Position numbers and translations under genes: made by a program
Origin: Roseomonas alba
GTDB lineage: Bacteria > Pseudomonadota > Alphaproteobacteria > Acetobacterales > Acetobacteraceae
Direction of reading: 5' to 3'
Length of the DNA stretch: 64,000 nucleotides
Assembly: GCF_019430885.1 (NCBI RefSeq)
Contig: NZ_JAHYBZ010000004.1
Coordinates: forward strand, 310,001 to 374,000
The notes under the pieces: model-generated
What the model was told of the DNA's origin: nothing
Database searches by the model: none
The model's input: only the letters and a program-made list of their open reading frames with translations
Shown: one piece after another, positions 29,017 through 38,092 of the stretch
Layout: each line of letters begins with the position of its first letter
How positions within the stretch are numbered: the stretch's first letter is position 1

Positions 29017-29027
29017 AGGCACCGCCC

Positions 29028-30773
29028 ATGTCATCCTGCGATCCCGTCACGCTCGAGATCATCCGAGGCGCCGCACGCGCTGCCCAGGCGGAAATGGAGG
29101 CGTTGCTCGAGCGCACCGCCATGTCCGCCTTCATCCGCGAGAAGAAGGATTTCTACACCGCGCTGTTCGATGCGGATGGCGCGATGGCGGTGGGCAGCGA
29201 CCTGCCGATCTTCGGCGACATCGTCGGCCCCGTCGCCGAGCGCTTTCCGATCGAGACCATGCGCGAGGGCGACCTCTACTGGTACAATGACTGCTACGGC
29301 AGCCGCGGCGCGGTGTCGCATTCCAACGACCAGGTCTTCCTCGCGCCCGCTTTCCACGATGGCAAGCGCGTCGGCTTCGTCATGGGCTGGGCGCATTTCT
29401 CCGATATCGGCGGGCTGCGTCCCGGGTCGATCAGCCCGGATGCGACGGACCATTTCCAGGAGGGCATCATCATCCCACCCTCGCGCCTGATGCGCGACGG
29501 CGAGATGAATGAGGACCTGCTGCGCACCTTCTGGCGCAACAGCCGCTTCCCCACCCAGTCGCAGGGCGATACGCGCGCATTGATGGCCGCGGTGCGGCTC
29601 GGCGAGAAGCGCCTGTCCGAGATCGCCGGGCGCTTCGGGCCCGATGTGCTGGCCGATGCGTTCCGCCAGTTGCTCGACCGCACCGAGGCGATAGTGCGCG
29701 CGAAGCTGGCTGCCATCTTCCCGGTCGGCACCACGCGCTTCGCCGACACCATCGACACGGACGGGCATGGCAACGGCCCCTTCACCCTGCGTCTCGCCCT
29801 GACGCGCAGCGCGGATGACCGCTTCACCTTCGACGCGACCGAGACCGACGACCAGGCGCCGGGACCGGTCAATCTGCTGATGCATCCGGATGTGCCGGGC
29901 ATGGCGCTCGGCCTCTACGTGCTGCAAGGAACAACGGGGCAGGTACTGAATGCCGGGGCACCACGCGCCATCGACGCGGTGCATCTGCGGGAGGGCTCGT
30001 TGCTCGCGCCGCGTGCGCCGGCGCCGCTCGGGCTGCGCGGCGTCACGATGATGCGGCTGCTGGCTGCGCTGCATGGACTGGTCGCAGTCGCGCAGGGCGG
30101 CCAGGCGCCGGCCGCGCATTCCGCCTATGTCGTCATCGCGCTGCGCGGGATGGCGGGCGGGAAGCGCTTCCTGCTGAGCGACGGCATCGGCGTCGGCTAT
30201 GGCGCGCGCCCCTTCGCCGATGGCACAGACGCCGTCTATTTCGTCGCGCAGGAAAACTATCCGGCCGAGTTCATGGAACTCACCTATCCGGTGCGGCTGC
30301 GGGCCTATGGCATCAACTGCGATTCCGGCGGCGCGGGACGCTGGCGCGGCGGCTGCGGCGTGGTCCGGGAATTCGAGGTTCTGGCCGATACCGCGATGCT
30401 CGCCGTGCGCATCGACAGCGTGGTGAACCCGCCCTGGGGCGTGTCCGGCGGGATGAATGGCGGCTCCGGCGGGGCGACGATCGGTGGCCGGCCCATCGCG
30501 CCGCTCTCGGACGGCAACATGCTGAAGAAGGGCGACGTCTTCCGCATCGAGACCGGCGGCGGCGGCGGCTGGGGCCACCCCTTCGACCGCCCCGCTTCCG
30601 ACGTCTTGGCCGATGTCGCCGGCGGTTTCGTCAGCATCGAGGCCGCCGCGCGCGACTATGGCGTCGTGATCCGCGACGGCGCGATCGACGCCGCCGAGAC
30701 CGAGGCGAACCGCGCCACCCGACCGGCCTCCGGCCTGTTCCACCGCCGGGAGTATCGCGATGCCGTCGCGTGA
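29028..30773 (+). CDS. hyuB: Hydantoinase B / oxoprolinase family protein
   Basis: A 581-residue HyuB-type subunit. The family opening is DPVTLEIIRGAARAAQAEMEALLERT, followed by REKKDFYTALFDADG. Late motifs are YPVRLRAYGINCDSGGAGRWRGG, the usual RGGxG-type stretch, and TGGGGGWGHPFDR. Its partner HyuA starts 14 bp before its stop. Together such pairs use ATP to open N-containing rings: hydantoins, 5-oxoproline, N-methylhydantoin, or carboxylate acetone-like ketones. The preceding peptide ABC importer suggests import of the ring compound or a peptide precursor. The ATG at 29028 lies 12 bp after the ATPase stop. Confidence 0.9.
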   Translation: MSSCDPVTLEIIRGAARAAQAEMEALLERTAMSAFIREKKDFYTALFDADGAMAVGSDLPIFGDIVGPVAERFPIETMREGDLYWYNDCYGSRGAVSHSNDQVFLAPAFHDGKRVGFVMGWAHFSDIGGLRPGSISPDATDHFQEGIIIPPSRLMRDGEMNEDLLRTFWRNSRFPTQSQGDTRALMAAVRLGEKRLSEIAGRFGPDVLADAFRQLLDRTEAIVRAKLAAIFPVGTTRFADTIDTDGHGNGPFTLRLALTRSADDRFTFDATETDDQAPGPVNLLMHPDVPGMALGLYVLQGTTGQVLNAGAPRAIDAVHLREGSLLAPRAPAPLGLRGVTMMRLLAALHGLVAVAQGGQAPAAHSAYVVIALRGMAGGKRFLLSDGIGVGYGARPFADGTDAVYFVAQENYPAEFMELTYPVRLRAYGINCDSGGAGRWRGGCGVVREFEVLADTAMLAVRIDSVVNPPWGVSGGMNGGSGGATIGGRPIAPLSDGNMLKKGDVFRIETGGGGGWGHPFDRPASDVLADVAGGFVSIEAAARDYGVVIRDGAIDAAETEANRATRPASGLFHRREYRDAVA

Positions 30774-32799
30774 CCTGCTCGTCGCCGTCGATATCGGCGG
30801 CACCTTTACCGATGTCACGCTGCAGGATGCCGCGACGGGCCGCGCCTGGACGGCGAAGACGCCCTCGACGCCGCGCGATCCCTCGGAGGGCTTCATCGCC
30901 GGCGTGACGCAGGCGCTGGCGGAAGCCGGGCGCGACGCCGCCGAGGTCGCGCGCGTGCTGCACGGCACCACCGTCGCAACCAACATGATCCTGGAAGGCC
31001 GCACCGCGCCGACCGCGCTGATCACCACGCGCGGCTTCCGCCATGTGCTGGAGATCGGCCGCGCTGACTTGCCGCGACGCGACAATCTCTGGGCCTGGGT
31101 GAAGCCGAAGCGGCCCGTCCCGCCGGGCCTGGTCTTCGAGGCCGCCGGACGCATCGCCGCCGATGGATCGGAACTGGAAGCGCTGGACGAAACCGCGGTT
31201 CGCGATGCCGCGCGCGCAGCCAAGGCGGCCGGCGTCGCCGCCATCGCCGTCTGCTTCCTCCATGCCTTCGCCAACCCCGCGCATGAACGCCGCGCCCTGG
31301 CCATCCTGGCCGAGGAGGTGCCCGACCTGGCGCGCACCGCATCCGTCGATGTGCTGCCCGTGGTGCGCGAATACGAACGCAGCATGGCCGCCGTGCTGAA
31401 TGCCGCAGTGATGCCGGCGATCTCCGGCTACATCGCGCGGCTAGAGGCACGGCTGGATGCGGCCGGCGTCGCCGCACCGCTGCTGCTGATGAAGTCGAAT
31501 GGCGGCGTGGCCGGCGCCGCGGCGATCCGGCGCGCGCCCGCGCAGACCGCCCTGTCGGGCCCCGCGGCCGGTGTCGTCGGTGCACGCGCCGTCTGCGCGG
31601 CGGCGGGTGTGGCGGACCTCATCACCGTCGATATCGGCGGCACCAGCGCGGACATCTGCCTGATCGCGCAGGGCGAGATCGGCCTGACCCAGCATGGCCG
31701 CGTCGGCCCCTGGCCGCTGCCGCTGCCCATGGTGGACATGGTGACGATCGGCGCGGGCGGCGGGTCCATCGCCCGTGTCGGGACCGACGGCACGCTGACG
31801 GTCGGCCCGCAGAGCGCCGGCGCTGATCCCGGCCCGGCCTGCTATGGCCGCGGCGGCACGGAAGCGACGGTGACGGATGCGCATCTCGTGCTCGGCCACC
31901 TGCCGGACCGGCTGCTGGGCGGGCGCATGGTGCTCGACAGGGCGAAGGCGCGCATCGCGGTTCAGGCCGTCGCCGACGCGCTGCTCCTGCCGATCGAAGA
32001 CGCCGCGCGCGGCATCCTCGCCATCGCCGACAACAACATGGTGGGCGCGATCCGCGTCGTCTCGGTAGAACGCGGGCATGATCCGCGCGACTTCACCCTG
32101 GTGCCCTTCGGCGGTGCGGGGCCGTTGCATGGCTGCGCGCTGGCGGAACTGCTCGGCATCACGCGTGTACTGGTGCCGCCGAGCCCGGGCGTGCTCTGCG
32201 CACAGGGCCTGCTGGCGGCAGACCTGAAGGCCGAGTTCAGCCGCACCGTCGCCGAAGCCCTGGACGGTGCTGACCGCACGCGGCTGGAGGCCACCTTCGC
32301 CGCGCTGGAAACCGAAGCCGCCGACTGGTTCGCACAGGAGGCCGTCGCGCAAGCGGATCGCAGCACGCGCCGCGTCGCACTCATGCGCTACGAGGAACAG
32401 GGACACGAACTCGCCATCCCCTGGCCCGCGGATGGCGATCTCGCGGTGCTCGGAGCGGATTTCGCGGCCGCGCATCGTGCGCTCTACGGCTTCGACCTGC
32501 CGGACGTCGCCGTGGAGATCGTCACCCTGCGCGTCGAGGCCGCCGGTGCTCTGCCGACCCCCGCGTCCTCGCCACCCCTGGGCGGCGCGGCGGAAGGCGC
32601 CATCACGGGCCATCAGACCATCCGCCTGCGCGACGGCGCCGTGGAGGCGCCGATCATCGATCGCGTGCGGCTTGGCCCCGAGGCGACCTTCGCCGGGCCC
32701 GCCATCGTCACGCAGCTCGACGCGACCACGCTGGTCGCGCCGGGCTGGCAGGCGCGGATGGATGCATCCGGCGCCCTGCTGCTGACGCGGTCAGCCTAG
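30760..32799 (+). CDS. hyuA: Hydantoinase A / oxoprolinase family protein
   Basis: A 679-residue HyuA-type ATP-binding subunit. The actin-like phosphate loop VAVDIGGTFTDVTLQD is at residues 8-23, with ARVLHGTTVATNMILEGR, then the second loop ITVDIGGTSADICLI and the family block VTIGAGGGSIARV and AGADPGPACYGRGG. The start overlaps hyuB by 14 bp (CCGGGAG upstream). It hydrolyses ATP to phosphorylate the amide oxygen of the ring, which the HyuB side then opens. The stop overlaps by 9 bp the stop of the convergent M28 gene. Whether the substrate is hydantoin or 5-oxoproline is undecided. Confidence 0.92.
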   Translation: MPSRDLLVAVDIGGTFTDVTLQDAATGRAWTAKTPSTPRDPSEGFIAGVTQALAEAGRDAAEVARVLHGTTVATNMILEGRTAPTALITTRGFRHVLEIGRADLPRRDNLWAWVKPKRPVPPGLVFEAAGRIAADGSELEALDETAVRDAARAAKAAGVAAIAVCFLHAFANPAHERRALAILAEEVPDLARTASVDVLPVVREYERSMAAVLNAAVMPAISGYIARLEARLDAAGVAAPLLLMKSNGGVAGAAAIRRAPAQTALSGPAAGVVGARAVCAAAGVADLITVDIGGTSADICLIAQGEIGLTQHGRVGPWPLPLPMVDMVTIGAGGGSIARVGTDGTLTVGPQSAGADPGPACYGRGGTEATVTDAHLVLGHLPDRLLGGRMVLDRAKARIAVQAVADALLLPIEDAARGILAIADNNMVGAIRVVSVERGHDPRDFTLVPFGGAGPLHGCALAELLGITRVLVPPSPGVLCAQGLLAADLKAEFSRTVAEALDGADRTRLEATFAALETEAADWFAQEAVAQADRSTRRVALMRYEEQGHELAIPWPADGDLAVLGADFAAAHRALYGFDLPDVAVEIVTLRVEAAGALPTPASSPPLGGAAEGAITGHQTIRLRDGAVEAPIIDRVRLGPEATFAGPAIVTQLDATTLVAPGWQARMDASGALLLTRSA

Positions 32800-34482
32800 C
32801 GCGGCCAACGCGTCGGCGAGCGCCGCTTCGGCTTCGCGCAGCGCGAAAGCGAGGCGGTTGCCGGCGCGGCGCGCATCCACCGCGGCGAATTTCTCCGCAT
32901 CGCTGCCGGCGTCCGTCGCCGCCAGGTCACGGATCGGCTGCAACACCGCCCAATCGGGCAGCGGCAGCGCATGCGGATGCAGGAAACGATCCCCCTCCGC
33001 ATAGTCCATCGGCACCAGCGCGCGGGAGACGCGCATCAGCGCCGGATTGACCCGCTGCGCCGCCGCCGGTGTCGCACTGCCGGCGCGCGCGGTGACCTGC
33101 CGCGCGGCCTCTTCCACACGCGCCGCAGCCGCCGCGAGATGGCTCAGATCGAAACACCCGGACAGCGCGCCCTCCAGCGGCACGAGCGCCTCGCGCAGCG
33201 TCGCCGCCATCGCAGCGTGATCCAGCGGCAGCACCGTGTCCGACAGCAGCCGCCACACCGCCTGGCCCAGCACGCGCGTGTCGCGCACGAGATTCGCCTC
33301 GTCGATCTTGTCGATCAGGTCGTCGGGCGTATGCCACCACCAGCCGAGCGCATTGCGCGCCGCCGCATGGCTCTTCGCCTGCTCGCTGATCGACCCGAAC
33401 ATGGAGGGGATGCCGATGCCGACGAAGCTCTCGTCGCTCCTGCGATTCTTGCGCTTGCCGACATAGGGCTGGTTGGCGTGACGCGTCACCGCCTCCTCGG
33501 CGAGCTTCCGGAGTTCGGCCATCGCCGCCGCATGGGTCAGCACCGACGCCCCGACGCCGCCCAGACTGTCCACATTCACATGCGCGACGCAGCGCCGGTC
33601 GAGCTCATCCCAATGCGTGTCCGCATACCAGGCCGATCCCGAATAGCGCCCATGCGAATGCCCCGACCAGAAGCACACCCGCAGACCGCGCTTCCAGCCG
33701 GCGCGGCGCCCGGCGCAGAGCCGCGCGACCTCCATCATCCCGGCATTGGCCGAGCCATTGTCCATCACGCCGAAATACCAGGTGTCGTGATGGCCGGAGA
33801 GCATCACGAAGCTGTCCTCCCCACCCGCTGGCGCATCGAGTTCCGCGACCAGGATCGGCGTCTTGCGCCAACCCGTATCGACCTCGGCATTCAGCGTCAC
33901 GACCGGTTCCTTCCCGGCCGCAAGCGCATCGCGGATCGCGATGCCATCGGCATGGCTCACCGAGCACACGACGGTGTTCGGCATTTCGCCGATCGTGCTC
34001 GCCCCCGGGCTGCCCCAGACCGGTGAGATGCACATCTCATGGATGTGCTCGTGATGGCTGATGTGCAGATGGCCGGCGGCGCCCGCCCGCATCGCGCGCT
34101 GCGCCGTGGCCGGCGTCGCCATGCCCTCGATCAGCAGGATGCGGCCGCGCAGGTCCTTGCCGGCGAAATCCGCGGGACTACCGCTGCCGACATGGACCGG
34201 CACGCCCGACAGCCCGCCCGCCGGCGACGGCTTCGAGAAGGATTGCGTGATCGCCTTCAGCGGCTTGCCATCCACCAGCACCGAGGCCTTGCCCGGCAGG
34301 CTGATGAAGGCATCGTGGAGGATGACCTCCGTGCGGAAGCCATAGTCCCGCATGCGGCCCTCGACGAAGCCGAGCGCCTCGCGCTCCTCCGTCGTGCCGG
34401 ACAGCTTCACCCAGCGAGCGATCTCGCGCAGGTTGGCCATCATCTCCGGGCCGCTGACCTCGTCCGTGAGCGTTCCAGCCAC
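32791..34482 (-). CDS. M28-like peptidase with PA domain and altered active site
   Basis: A 563-residue protein of the M28/Zn-aminopeptidase fold. The first metal motif is intact (His232-Asp233 in LSGHHDTW; Asp241-Asn242 in VMDNGSAN), as is the late His (WHTPDDLIDKID) and Asp305. A protease-associated insert spans about 90-190. However, where M28 enzymes have the catalytic Glu-Glu (WSGEE) this protein reads CFWSGHSHGRYSGS, with His275 and His277. GTG at 34482 is chosen because AGGAGG lies 5 bases before it. It opposes hyuA and is divergent from the PrpD-like gene. Peptidase activity is uncertain. Confidence 0.85.
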   Translation of the reverse strand: MAGTLTDEVSGPEMMANLREIARWVKLSGTTEEREALGFVEGRMRDYGFRTEVILHDAFISLPGKASVLVDGKPLKAITQSFSKPSPAGGLSGVPVHVGSGSPADFAGKDLRGRILLIEGMATPATAQRAMRAGAAGHLHISHHEHIHEMCISPVWGSPGASTIGEMPNTVVCSVSHADGIAIRDALAAGKEPVVTLNAEVDTGWRKTPILVAELDAPAGGEDSFVMLSGHHDTWYFGVMDNGSANAGMMEVARLCAGRRAGWKRGLRVCFWSGHSHGRYSGSAWYADTHWDELDRRCVAHVNVDSLGGVGASVLTHAAAMAELRKLAEEAVTRHANQPYVGKRKNRRSDESFVGIGIPSMFGSISEQAKSHAAARNALGWWWHTPDDLIDKIDEANLVRDTRVLGQAVWRLLSDTVLPLDHAAMAATLREALVPLEGALSGCFDLSHLAAAAARVEEAARQVTARAGSATPAAAQRVNPALMRVSRALVPMDYAEGDRFLHPHALPLPDWAVLQPIRDLAATDAGSDAEKFAAVDARRAGNRLAFALREAEAALADALAALG

Positions 34483-34569
34483 ATCATCCTCCTGCGCCGT
34501 GCGGCATGATGCTTGCACCCTCCGGCGCGGTCGTGAAGGTGGGTCCCGCCGGCGCGACGGAGGATTGCC

Positions 34570-35913
34570 ATGACCGCCACCGAGACACTCGCCACCTGGG
34601 TCGCAACGGTGCCGCGCACGCGCACCGCGGCGGTCGCGCCACTCGCCACGGCCGGCATGCGCGACGCGATCGGCTGCATCCTGGCCGGCGCGCAGGAGGA
34701 GACGCCGCGACGCGTCGCCGCCGCTGTCACGCGCTGGGGCAGCGGCCCATCCCATGTCATCGGCAGCGGCCGCGCCCTGCCCTCACCCTGGGCAGCGCTG
34801 GTCAATGGCACGGCGGCGCATGTGCTCGACTACGACGATACCTTCGGCCCGTTGAGCGGCCATGCGACCGCGGTGCTGGTGCCGTCGATCCTGGCTTTGG
34901 GCGAGGAGATCGCGGCCGACGGACCCGCGCTGCTCGATGCGCTGGTGGTCGGGCTCGACGTCATGGCCGCAGTCGGGCGCGGCGTGAATCCGAAGCACTA
35001 CGCGCTGGGCTGGCATGCGACCTCGACCATCGGGGCGATCGGCGCGGCCGGGGCCTGCGCACGGCTGATGAACCTCGATGCGCGCGGTGCGCAGGATGCG
35101 CTGAGCCTCGCCGTCAGCATGGCGGCCGGGACACGGATGCAGCTCGGTGCGCCGGCGAAGTCGCTGCATGCCGGGCTTGCAGCGAAAGCGGGCATCCTCG
35201 CCGCGACGCTTGCCGCCGAGGGCGTCGGCGGTGCGGCGGAGGCGCTCGAAGGCCAATGGCGCTTCGTCGAGATGTTCACCGGCCGCCCCGCCCCCGAAGG
35301 CGTCATGGCACCGCCTGCCGACGATGCGCCGCTCGCCATCGAATCCGATGGCCTCGCCTTCAAGGCCTATCCGACCTGCGCGGCGACGCATCTCTCGCTC
35401 GATGCGCTGCTCGCCCTCCGGCCGCATTTCGCGCCGGAGGAAGTCACGGCCATCGAGACCGACCTGCCGCTCGTCCTCCGGCGCAACCTGATGCATCCCG
35501 ATCCACGCACCGGCATGGAAGCGCGCTTCAGCATGGAATACTGCCTGGCCGCCGCCGCGACGCAGGGTGCGCTCGGTCCGGCGGATTTCGAGGGCGCGGC
35601 GCTGGTGCGGCCGCCCGTGCGCGCCCTGATGCCGCGCATCGCGATGCAGGGCCTGCCCGAACCCGACGGCGCGCCGCCGCCCGCCACCACGGTACGGGTG
35701 CGCCTGGCCGATGGCCGCGTGCTGACCGAGACGCGCACCATCCGCCGCGGCTCGCCCGACAATCCGATGAGCGAAGCCGAACTGGTCGCGAAGTTCCGCG
35801 ACTGCGCGTCGCGGCTGCTGCCGCCGGAGCGTGTGGCGGCGGCGGAAGCGGCGATCGCGGGGCTGGCGTCGGGTGGATCGGCGCGGGATCTTGTGGCGCT
35901 GCTGTCCGGCTGA
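34570..35913 (+). CDS. MmgE/PrpD family protein
   Basis: A 447-residue member of the 2-methylcitrate dehydratase / cis-aconitate decarboxylase fold. The opening DAIGCILAGAQEE, NGTAAHVLDYDDTF (containing the usual His-Asp-Asp active-site region), GWHATSTIGAIGAAGACARL, and a late AYPTCAATHLSLDALL segment match the family. GGAGGATTGCC is before the ATG. It is divergent from the M28-like gene with an 87-bp shared promoter region. Many such proteins in catabolic clusters are not PrpD itself but dehydratases or racemases of unknown acids. A second member is at 45237-46655. Confidence 0.88.
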   Translation: MTATETLATWVATVPRTRTAAVAPLATAGMRDAIGCILAGAQEETPRRVAAAVTRWGSGPSHVIGSGRALPSPWAALVNGTAAHVLDYDDTFGPLSGHATAVLVPSILALGEEIAADGPALLDALVVGLDVMAAVGRGVNPKHYALGWHATSTIGAIGAAGACARLMNLDARGAQDALSLAVSMAAGTRMQLGAPAKSLHAGLAAKAGILAATLAAEGVGGAAEALEGQWRFVEMFTGRPAPEGVMAPPADDAPLAIESDGLAFKAYPTCAATHLSLDALLALRPHFAPEEVTAIETDLPLVLRRNLMHPDPRTGMEARFSMEYCLAAAATQGALGPADFEGAALVRPPVRALMPRIAMQGLPEPDGAPPPATTVRVRLADGRVLTETRTIRRGSPDNPMSEAELVAKFRDCASRLLPPERVAAAEAAIAGLASGGSARDLVALLSG

Positions 35914-36071
35914 CGCATGAACGTCGCCCTGTCCGGGCACATGCCCTGTGCTGCCGAATGGAGAGGGCCACCGCCCCTTCAGTTCCGCCCGCGCCAGTCA
36001 TTCCCGGCAGCCGCAAGGATCACGAGATTTCCTGCTCACGCAGGACCAATGCCATTCGGTCGACGAATGCC

Positions 36072-37001
36072 CTATCCCAGGGAGACGACCTGCGCCGTTT
36101 CCTCCGCGGCCTCGATGTCGCCAGTCGCAGGCCAGCGATACCGGCGGATCGCCTGAACGAAGCTCGCCACCGCCGGCGACCAGCGTCGCCCGGCGACGGT
36201 GACGAGGCATATGTCGCGCACCACTTCCGGTTCTTCCACGCGGCGCAGCACCAGGCCGGGATGCGTCGCGGAGAATTCCGGGATGAAGCAGACACCCATG
36301 CCGGCGGCGACCATGGTCTGGATCCAGTCCTCGCGCTCAGAGCGGTAGGAGCGGTTGATGAAGGCGCCGGCGGTCTCGCAGCGTTCGCGCAGCACGTCGC
36401 GGAATTCGCAATTCGCGCGCTGGAGGTATGTCTGCCCATCCATGTCCTTCATGGCGATGGCGTTGCGCCGCTCGAAGGGATGGCCGATGGGGCAGGCGAG
36501 GACGAAGCGTTCGCGATAGAGCAGCTCGGCGCGCAGGCGATCGTCGAAGGCCTCGGGCTGGGCCATGACGGCGATGTCGATCTCACCCTGCAGCAACGCG
36601 GCGGACAGGCGCGAGGGCACGGCTTCGCTCAGCGTCAGCTCGATGCCGCCATGGTCGGCCCGGAAGCGGTTCAGGAAGCCGACAAAGCGCATCGGCCCGA
36701 TGGTGCACATGACGCCGAGGCGCAGATGCGCGCTTTCCAGGCGCAGGAAGCGCGCGGCGCTGTCCTTCGCCGCGGCGGTGCGCGCCATCACCTCCTCCAG
36801 ATGCGGATGCATGAGCCGGCCGAGTTCAGTGAGGTGGGTGTTGCCGCGTTCGCGGGAGAAGAGCAGCCCGCCGAGCTCGGCCTCCATCTTCTGAATCGCG
36901 CGCGTGAGCGCCGGCTGGCTGACGTTGCACTGCTCCGCCGCCTTGGTGAAGTTCAGCGTCTGGCAGACGGCCAGGAAGTAGCGGATCTCGTGGATCTCCA
37001 T
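36072..37001 (-). CDS. LysR-family transcriptional regulator
   Basis: A 309-residue regulator. The winged HTH is at about residues 3-60 (EIRYFLAVCQTLNFTKAAEQCNVSQPALTRAIQKME), followed by a two-lobed effector domain (SAHLRLGVMCTIGP). It lies divergent to the SDR gene at 37237 with a 235-bp gap that holds a near-perfect T-N11-A inverted repeat at 37095-37117, so it probably controls that gene and itself. AGGGGATCCGCG precedes the ATG. The effector is unknown. Confidence 0.92.
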   Translation of the reverse strand: MEIHEIRYFLAVCQTLNFTKAAEQCNVSQPALTRAIQKMEAELGGLLFSRERGNTHLTELGRLMHPHLEEVMARTAAAKDSAARFLRLESAHLRLGVMCTIGPMRFVGFLNRFRADHGGIELTLSEAVPSRLSAALLQGEIDIAVMAQPEAFDDRLRAELLYRERFVLACPIGHPFERRNAIAMKDMDGQTYLQRANCEFRDVLRERCETAGAFINRSYRSEREDWIQTMVAAGMGVCFIPEFSATHPGLVLRRVEEPEVVRDICLVTVAGRRWSPAVASFVQAIRRYRWPATGDIEAAEETAQVVSLG

Positions 37002-37094
37002 CGCGGATCCCCTTCAGCACATCGCGCCCGGCGGCCGGGCGGCCGCGGGATGCATCGGTCCGGCGCGGGACCTTAGCCGCGCCGGCGATCCGGG

Positions 37095-37117
37095 TTCCAT
37101 AACGATCGGCCATGGAA
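37095..37117. promoter_or_regulatory. Candidate LysR operator (TTCCAT-N11-ATGGAA)
   Basis: TTCCAT (37095-37100) and ATGGAA (37112-37117) form a perfect 6-bp inverted repeat separated by exactly 11 bases, which is the T-N11-A geometry of LysR-type boxes. It lies between the divergent LysR gene (start 37001) and the SDR gene (start 37237). Confidence 0.6.
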
Positions 37118-37236
37118 TCCCTGCCGGACGGGCATTGGCCCGCACGGGCACGCGCGCCGATCCTGTCCAGGCGGGCGCATGCAGGTATCCGGCAGGCTCC
37201 GCCACGCGAACCACGGGGATGCGAGGAGGACAGCCG

Positions 37237-38076
37237 ATGAGCGACATGATCATGACGCCGGCCGGTTTGACGGAAACGGGCGACCGCCCGCGCGAACTGG
37301 AAGGGCGGGTGGCGATCGTCACCGGATCAACGAGCGGGATCGGCCTCGGCGTGGCGGAGGCGCTTGCCGCGCGCGGTGCCGCCGTGGTGCTCAACGGCTT
37401 CGGCGATGCCGCGGCGGTCGAGGACACCACCCGCCGCATCAGCGACGCCCATGCCGTGCCCGTGCGCTACGACGGCGCCGACATGTCCGACCCGGCGCAG
37501 ATCGAGGCGCTGGTCGAACGCACCCGCCGCGCCTTCGGCCCGACCGACATCCTGGTGAACAATGCCGGCATCCAGCATGTCGCGCCGATCGAGGAATTCC
37601 CGCCCGAGAAATGGGATGCGATCACCGCGATCAATCTCTCGGCGGCGTTTCACGCGACGCGCGCGGCGCTGGGCGCGATGAAGGAACGCGGCTGGGGACG
37701 CATCGTCAATGTCGCCTCGGCGCACGGGCTGATCGCCTCACCCTTCAAGAGCGCCTATGTCGCCGCGAAGCATGGCGTGATCGGCCTGACCAAGGTCACG
37801 GCGCTCGAGGCCGCGGAACATGGCGTCACCTGCAACGCGGTCTGCCCGGGCTATGTCTGGACGCCGCTGGTCGCCGGCCAGGTCGCCGCGCAGGCGCGCG
37901 CGCATGGGCTGAGCGAGAAGGAGGTGATCCGCACCGTCTTCCTCGCCGAACAGCCGACGCGCCGCTTCGCGACCATCGAGGAGATCGCGGCGACCGTCGC
38001 CTTCCTCTGCTCGGATGGCGCGGCCTCGATCACCGGCGTCGCGCTGCCGGTGGATGGTGGCTGGACGGCGCATTGA
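37237..38076 (+). CDS. SDR-family dehydrogenase, 3-hydroxybutyrate dehydrogenase-like
   Basis: A 279-residue short-chain dehydrogenase. NAD-binding GSTSGIGLG, NNAGIQHVAPIEEFPPEKWD, catalytic Ser in NVASAHGL, and YVAAKHG with Tyr and Lys are present. The ending SITGVALPVDGGWTAH and the segment VTCNAVCPGYVWTPLV are typical of D-3-hydroxybutyrate dehydrogenases. AGGAGGA lies upstream of the ATG at 37237, with an additional 15-residue hydrophilic leader (MSDMIMTPAGLTETG). It is probably controlled by the divergent LysR regulator. Interconversion of 3-hydroxybutyrate and acetoacetate is the best guess; related 3-hydroxyacids are possible. Confidence 0.87.
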   Translation: MSDMIMTPAGLTETGDRPRELEGRVAIVTGSTSGIGLGVAEALAARGAAVVLNGFGDAAAVEDTTRRISDAHAVPVRYDGADMSDPAQIEALVERTRRAFGPTDILVNNAGIQHVAPIEEFPPEKWDAITAINLSAAFHATRAALGAMKERGWGRIVNVASAHGLIASPFKSAYVAAKHGVIGLTKVTALEAAEHGVTCNAVCPGYVWTPLVAGQVAAQARAHGLSEKEVIRTVFLAEQPTRRFATIEEIAATVAFLCSDGAASITGVALPVDGGWTAH

Positions 38077-38092
38077 GGGCTGCCGGGGGCGT

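Noticed and set aside
35960..35984. A GAGAGGGC-like / CGCCCCTTC weak hairpin resembling BIME hairpin 1.
   Set aside because: Only a short imperfect stem is present and the linker and hairpin 2 are missing, so I do not count it as a third copy.
34506..37076. An 856-codon plus-strand frame.
   Set aside because: It runs over the PrpD-like gene in another frame and then antisense to the LysR gene; it has no recognisable domain.
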